From positions 1 to 6,420 of the forward strand of contig QLUL01000064.1 in assembly GCA_018725425.1 (NCBI GenBank): a stretch of DNA of 6,420 bases, given 5' to 3'. Below, piece after piece: positions 1-6,420 of the stretch. Origin of the DNA: Chloroflexota bacterium (lineage in GTDB: Bacteria > Chloroflexota > Dehalococcoidia > SZUA-161 > SpSt-899). The position numbers and the translations under genes are program-made. Every line of letters starts with the position of its first letter. The first letter of the stretch is position 1. The notes under the pieces are model-generated. The model saw nothing but the letters and a program-made list of their open reading frames with translations, searched no databases and was not told the DNA's origin.

Positions 1-970
1 TCATAGCCATAGCGGCGTCTCCTGTAATCCCGGCCTCGGCCATATCTATCATCGCTGAGGCTATGGTATCGAACTCTTCAAGGAAGAGCTCCTGCTCAAT
101 GCCAAGCTCGTTGCCAAGGCCAATAATAGACGTGATGCTATCCTCAGACAGGCCGGCTTCAATTAGATCGATGTAGGCTGCGGGAAGCAGTCCCTTCTCG
201 ATTGCAGTCTCATACAAATCTTTGGTAATTACCTGGCTTACCACCTTAATTTGCACACCCATTTCCACTAGACGGTCTATTACCGCTTGATGTGCGATGG
301 CCGACAAGCCGGGCAGGTCTTCTGCTACTCTCGCATCGATCGGATGAAGGACTATCACTACCCTGACTTCAGGCCTGAGAAAACCCCGATCCATGAGCAC
401 ATCGGTGATTTCCTGTAGTGCCTGCTGCAATTCCTTATTTTGTATGTCCAACTGAGCCAGTAAAGCTTTCCCGTCCTCGTCCAGGCCGTCCACGCCGATA
501 ACCTTATGCTCTCGATCAAGCGACAGCCGCAAAGCCGGGTTAACCTGCATTGTAAGATACGCCATCGCTTGCGGACCCGGAAGGAGCAATTGGTACGCAG
601 CAAATGCCAAAATCAAAACGGCCGCCGTGACGATAATGCCCCATTTTTGTCTTCGTAATTTTATGTCTATCTCCTCTCCTATTTTAGTCCATGCCCTTGA
701 CCAGCCAGACAAAGACCCCGGTCTCCGCTGATGCTTCTGGAGAGAGCTCTCTGAGCTTACCAGCGCAGCATCCAATCGCCGTCTCGCTGCCGATCTGGCC
801 GTGGCTCCGGGGATAACGGAACAGGCGGCATGCACATTCCTCACGGCCCTCAGTAGTGGCTCCAGCTCCCTGGCATGCTCTGGATAGATGGCGAGACACT
901 CCTCGAGCGATTCCCCCTCGTTCATTCGGTCAATACAATCGTCCACCAGTGTGTCAAAATACTTTGTCAT
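1..970 (-). CDS. RsgI-like membrane anti-sigma factor, C-terminus cut by window edge
   Basis: This is an open frame of 323 codons from ATG (970-968) with no stop before the window edge, so the C-terminus is missing. A purine-rich ribosome site (GGGAAGG, 984-978) sits 7 bases before the start. Residues 1-45 form a cytoplasmic head with CIDRMNEGESLEECLAIYP and EHARELEPLL, a motif I associate with proteins encoded next to ECF sigma factors in Chloroflexota. A basic stretch (KLRRQK) precedes one hydrophobic membrane helix at about 111-130. The outer part begins AYLTMQVNPALRLSLDRE (137-154) followed by GVDGLDEDGKALL, which resembles the conserved middle domain of the anti-sigma-I factor RsgI ('NPS-E...N..G.V......N.DG..LL'). 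An alpha/beta region to ~250 and an acidic helical region follow. It lies 54 bases behind the sigma gene on the same strand, so it probably sequesters that sigma factor at the membrane. The anti-sigma role is inferred from domains and context; the head is not the classical RsgI N-domain. Confidence 0.8.
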   Translation of the reverse strand, partial: MTKYFDTLVDDCIDRMNEGESLEECLAIYPEHARELEPLLRAVRNVHAACSVIPGATARSAARRRLDAALVSSESSLQKHQRRPGSLSGWSRAWTKIGEEIDIKLRRQKWGIIVTAAVLILAFAAYQLLLPGPQAMAYLTMQVNPALRLSLDREHKVIGVDGLDEDGKALLAQLDIQNKELQQALQEITDVLMDRGFLRPEVRVVIVLHPIDARVAEDLPGLSAIAHQAVIDRLVEMGVQIKVVSQVITKDLYETAIEKGLLPAAYIDLIEAGLSEDSITSIIGLGNELGIEQELFLEEFDTIASAMIDMAEAGITGDAAMAM

Positions 971-1024
971 AACGGCACCTTCCCTGCTACTGTCAATTGG
1001 ACTGAATACCTGGCGAATCTGCTT

Positions 1025-1558
1025 TCATTTAGCTTGAACTCCCATTTGGGTTCGCAGTGTTTCTATAGCGGCACGTTGCATCTCCCGGACCGCTCCATTG
1101 CTTCTGCCCAGGATCTTGCCTGTCTCAGCAGATGATAGCTCAGCGAAGAAGCGCAGACCTATTACCTCACGCTGGGCCGGCGTCAACCGCTTTAGAGCTT
1201 TTGATAATTCCTCGATCTGCAATTTCGTTTCCACCACCTCCTCAACAGTGGGCTTATCATCGGGGATCTGTATCTCATTTATGGAGATGTCCTTTCGCTT
1301 GCTCATCTTCCGCAAGTAATCCACTACCAGGTTGTGGGCAATCTTGAAGAGCCAGGCTCGCATCTGTTCCCGCTGACCACGGTAGGAATCCAGCGACTGC
1401 AGGGCTCTTAAGAAAACATCCCCACCTAGATTTTCGGCTTCATTTTGATCATCGATACGCACGAAGATGTAACGGACGATCCTGTCGTAATACTCTTCAT
1501 AGAGGCTAGCTAATGCATCTTTTGCCGATCTGGTCTCAGTGGTGCTATCTTGGCTCAA
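1025..1558 (-). CDS. ECF-type RNA polymerase sigma factor
   Basis: A sigma-70 family protein of the extracytoplasmic-function type, 177 residues from the chosen TTG start. Region 2 covers about residues 19-84, beginning LYEEYYDRIVRYIF and ending with the promoter-melting segment AWLFKIAHNLVVDYLRK. A short linker with a run of acidic residues leads to region 4 (about 118-172), with LTPAQREVIGLRFFAELS and a helix-turn-helix ending GRSNGAVREMQRAAIETLR. The usual region-4 ending is closer to 'GAVKSRLHRA', so this belongs to a divergent ECF branch. An in-frame ATG at 1597 would give 190 residues, but it has no spaced ribosome site and sits where the extended -10 predicts transcription to start. 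TTG 1558 has GGAGGG six bases upstream and removes a non-conserved N-terminal stretch. It is followed by the anti-sigma gene, as usual for such pairs. The signal it answers to cannot be read from the sequence. Confidence 0.92.
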   Translation of the reverse strand: MSQDSTTETRSAKDALASLYEEYYDRIVRYIFVRIDDQNEAENLGGDVFLRALQSLDSYRGQREQMRAWLFKIAHNLVVDYLRKMSKRKDISINEIQIPDDKPTVEEVVETKLQIEELSKALKRLTPAQREVIGLRFFAELSSAETGKILGRSNGAVREMQRAAIETLRTQMGVQAK

Positions 1559-1564
1559 TCTGAT

Positions 1565-1570
1565 CCCTCC
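1565..1570 (-). promoter_or_regulatory. Ribosome binding site that decides the sigma-factor start
   Basis: On the minus strand the bases are GGAGGG, six bases (ATCAGA) before TTG at 1558. This is the strongest Shine-Dalgarno match near either possible start and argues for TTG 1558 over ATG 1597. Confidence 0.7.
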
Positions 1571-1601
1571 AAATCTTACTCGAGCATATGCTCCCATCCC
1601 A

Positions 1602-1610
1602 AGTATAGCA
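1602..1610 (-). promoter_or_regulatory. Extended -10 promoter of the sigma/anti-sigma operon
   Basis: The minus strand reads TGCTATACT, an extended -10 (TGN plus TATACT, five of six bases of TATAAT). No good -35 box lies 16-19 bases upstream, which is common for extended -10 promoters. Transcription would begin near 1595, inside the upstream ATG, leaving a 5' leader of about 37 bases before TTG 1558. This is a sequence match only. Confidence 0.45.
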
Positions 1611-1720
1611 CAGGGTTAAGGAGATGCATTAGCCGTTATGATTTATCCCCTCTATTATATAAGACGAAGAACCTCAACTTTTGTCAGGTTTGACCGCAGA
1701 TTCACAATACAACGGGTCCC

Positions 1721-1761
1721 GATTCACGGTTCAAAGTGGCTAACCGTGAACCCTGAACCCC
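1721..1761. repeat. Heptamer-based inverted repeat in the divergent intergenic region
   Basis: Arms TTCACGGTT (1723-1731) and AACCGTGAA (1742-1750) are perfect nine-base inverted copies around a ten-base loop. The right arm continues as seven-base units (ACCGTGA, ACCCTGA, then ACCCC). The left side also shows seven-base spacing (CGATTCA, CGGTTCA). It lies upstream of the coaX promoter. There is no T-tract, so it does not look like a standard terminator. The other visible content of the 1598-1839 gap is promoter-like sequence. Confidence 0.7.
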
Positions 1762-1803
1762 AGATGATTTAAGCATTATGAAATCTTGTATCTCCTCAAC
1801 CAT

Positions 1804-1832
1804 TTGCCATGTTAAGTGAATTCCGATATAAT
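1804..1832 (+). promoter_or_regulatory. Sigma-70 type promoter of coaX
   Basis: A -35 box TTGCCA (1804-1809, five of six to TTGACA) is separated by exactly 17 bases from a perfect -10 box TATAAT (1827-1832). The expected start point is A1840, seven bases beyond the -10, which is also the first base of the ATG matching the CoaX family N-terminus. The box overlaps upstream in-frame starts (GTG 1816, ATG 1831), which would therefore not be in this transcript. Confidence 0.65.
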
Positions 1833-1839
1833 GAGTATC

Positions 1840-2625
1840 ATGTTACTGGCGATTGATATCGGAAACACCACCATGCACGTGGGTGTCTTTAAGGGACAGG
1901 AGCTTTGCGCTATCTGGCGCCTGGCCACCGATGTGCATAAGATGGCAGATGAGTATGCGGTGCTGCTCCTGGGCCTCCTATCACAACAAGGCTTGAAACC
2001 ATCCGATATCAAACATGCCGTGATCTGCAGTGTAACCCCACCGCTGATGCCCACTTTCAGGGAGTTATGTCAGCACTACTTTAACGTCTCGCCTTTCCTG
2101 GTGGAAGCAGGGGTGAAGACCGGGGTTAATATCCTGATGGATAATCCCCGTGAGGTCGGGGCTGACCGTATTGCCAACGCGGTGGCCGGATATCATCTCT
2201 ACGGCGGGCCTCTTATCATTGTTGACCTGGGCACCGCCACCACCTTCGACGTGGTTTCCGAGAAGGGGGATTACCTCGGTGGGGCGATAGCCCCGGGCAT
2301 AAAGATCGCCACCGAGGCCCTTTTTCAGCGGACGGCTAAACTCCCGCGTGTGGATCTGGTTCGCCCCAAACACGTCATCGGCCGAGATACCGTCTCCGCG
2401 ATGCAGTCGGGCATCATCTTTGGTTACGTGGGCCTTATCGAAGGGCTGGTGAGTCGAATTCGACAGGAGTTAGGGGGCAAGAAGGCCAGGGTAATCGCCA
2501 CCGGCGGATATGCTGAGTTGCTGGCGAGGGAAACAAAGGTGATAGAAATAGTCGATCCCCATTTGACCCTAGTGGGACTCAGAATAATTCACGAGCTCAA
2601 TCCGATTCACCGCGGAGATCGCTGA
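1840..2625 (+). CDS. coaX: Type III pantothenate kinase
   Basis: Phosphorylates pantothenate to 4'-phosphopantothenate with ATP, the first committed step of CoA synthesis, in the cytoplasm. From ATG 1840 it has 261 residues, the normal size of the family. It starts MLLAIDIGNTTMHVGVF, the ASKHA-fold phosphate-binding motif (D6-x-G-N-T). GADRIANAVAGYH (107-119) holds the catalytic aspartate D109. DLGTATTFDVV (129-139), GGAIAPGI (147-154), VIATGGYA (218-225) and PHLTLVGLRII (240-250) follow in the family order. GTG 1816 and ATG 1831 are in-frame alternatives adding eight or three residues; I prefer 1840 from the family N-terminus and the promoter position. The last five residues, HRGDR, are encoded by a repeat arm (see the repeat at 2606-2676). 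coaBC follows after 72 bases on the same strand, so the two probably form a CoA operon. Confidence 0.96.
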   Translation: MLLAIDIGNTTMHVGVFKGQELCAIWRLATDVHKMADEYAVLLLGLLSQQGLKPSDIKHAVICSVTPPLMPTFRELCQHYFNVSPFLVEAGVKTGVNILMDNPREVGADRIANAVAGYHLYGGPLIIVDLGTATTFDVVSEKGDYLGGAIAPGIKIATEALFQRTAKLPRVDLVRPKHVIGRDTVSAMQSGIIFGYVGLIEGLVSRIRQELGGKKARVIATGGYAELLARETKVIEIVDPHLTLVGLRIIHELNPIHRGDR

Positions 2626-2676
2626 GATTTCTTAATAATTTATCCTCTCTGCGTCCTCTGTGTGCTCCGCGGTGAA
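2606..2676. repeat. Long-loop inverted repeat overlapping the coaX stop codon
   Basis: TTCACCGCGGAG (2606-2617, the last coaX codons) and CTCCGCGGTGAA (2665-2676, before coaBC) are perfect 12-base inverted copies 47 bases apart. The bases before the right arm run in loose nine-base units (CTCTCTGCG, TCCTCTGTG, TGCTCCGCG). In RNA the arms could pair and enclose the coaX stop region. There is no T-tract after the stem, and the coaBC ribosome site lies just beyond it. I read it as a dispersed repeat, possibly with an effect on message processing or coaBC translation. Confidence 0.75.
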
Positions 2677-2697
2677 CCGTCATTCTGAGGCAGAAAC

Positions 2698-6355
<3,658 letters not shown>

Positions 6356-6401
6356 TTAGAGGCCTCCCGTCTTCTCTCTCCTCGAAACTCAATACTCAAT
6401 T

Positions 6402-6410
6402 AGTATATCA
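6402..6410 (-). promoter_or_regulatory. Extended -10 promoter of ligA
   Basis: The minus strand reads TGATATACT, an extended -10 (TGN plus TATACT). The matching -35 position falls at or beyond the window edge and cannot be judged. Transcription would start near 6395, giving a leader of about 45 bases that contains GGGAGG (6368-6363). This is a sequence match only. Confidence 0.4.
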
Positions 6411-6420
6411 TGATTTCGCT

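Noticed and set aside
358..899. Two short minus-strand open frames (358-603 and 684-899) in the left region
   Set aside because: They are out of frame with the continuous 323-codon anti-sigma frame, which has a membrane segment and recognisable motifs. The short frames show neither.
875..1347. Plus-strand open frames opposite the sigma and anti-sigma genes
   Set aside because: The opposite strand carries conserved sigma region 4 and the anti-sigma head in continuous frames; these are shadows.
1816..1839. GTG 1816 or ATG 1831 as the coaX start
   Set aside because: No good ribosome site for GTG; both lie within or before the predicted promoter boxes, and the family N-terminus begins at ATG 1840. 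ATG 1831 cannot be fully excluded.

Overview
The window holds five protein-coding genes in three transcription units, plus several short repeat elements that reach into coding sequence. I see no rRNA, tRNA, CRISPR array or transposase. The gene set suggests a bacterium of the Chloroflexota, possibly Dehalococcoidia-like. The main clue is an ECF sigma factor followed by a membrane protein whose cytoplasmic head carries the 'YPEHARELEPLL' motif. Abundant heptamer repeats fit the same guess. This placement is an inference and not certain.

Layout. Minus strand, 1558 to 1: an ECF sigma factor, then a single-pass membrane anti-sigma protein resembling RsgI that runs off the left edge. Plus strand, 1840 to 3897: coaX (type III pantothenate kinase) and coaBC (phosphopantothenoylcysteine synthetase/decarboxylase). 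Together they cover pantothenate to 4'-phosphopantetheine, the first three steps of CoA synthesis. Minus strand, 6349 to 3887: ligA (NAD-dependent DNA ligase), convergent with coaBC and overlapping it by 11 bases. The sigma operon and coaX diverge from a ~240-base intergenic region with promoter-like sequences for both sides. The best of these (TTGCCA-N17-TATAAT) places the coaX transcription start on the A of its ATG, which predicts a leaderless mRNA.

The most unusual content is the repeats. A composite element built of 7-base units (GTCTAGA/GTCTGGA facing GACTCTC/GACTCTT) occurs twice in the same orientation. One copy lies at the coaBC/ligA junction, where it supplies both stop codons and the tail of LigA. 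The other lies inside ligA, where it is read through in frame as an extra ~34 residues in the adenylation domain. A heptamer inverted repeat of different sequence lies upstream of coaX, and a 12-base perfect inverted repeat overlaps the coaX stop codon.

LigA is also enlarged by ~90 residues in its helix-hairpin-helix domain, apparently as degenerate ~30-residue units, inside a stretch that is AT-richer than the rest of the gene. Together with the repeat-derived insert and tail this accounts for its 820 residues against about 670 in typical LigA.
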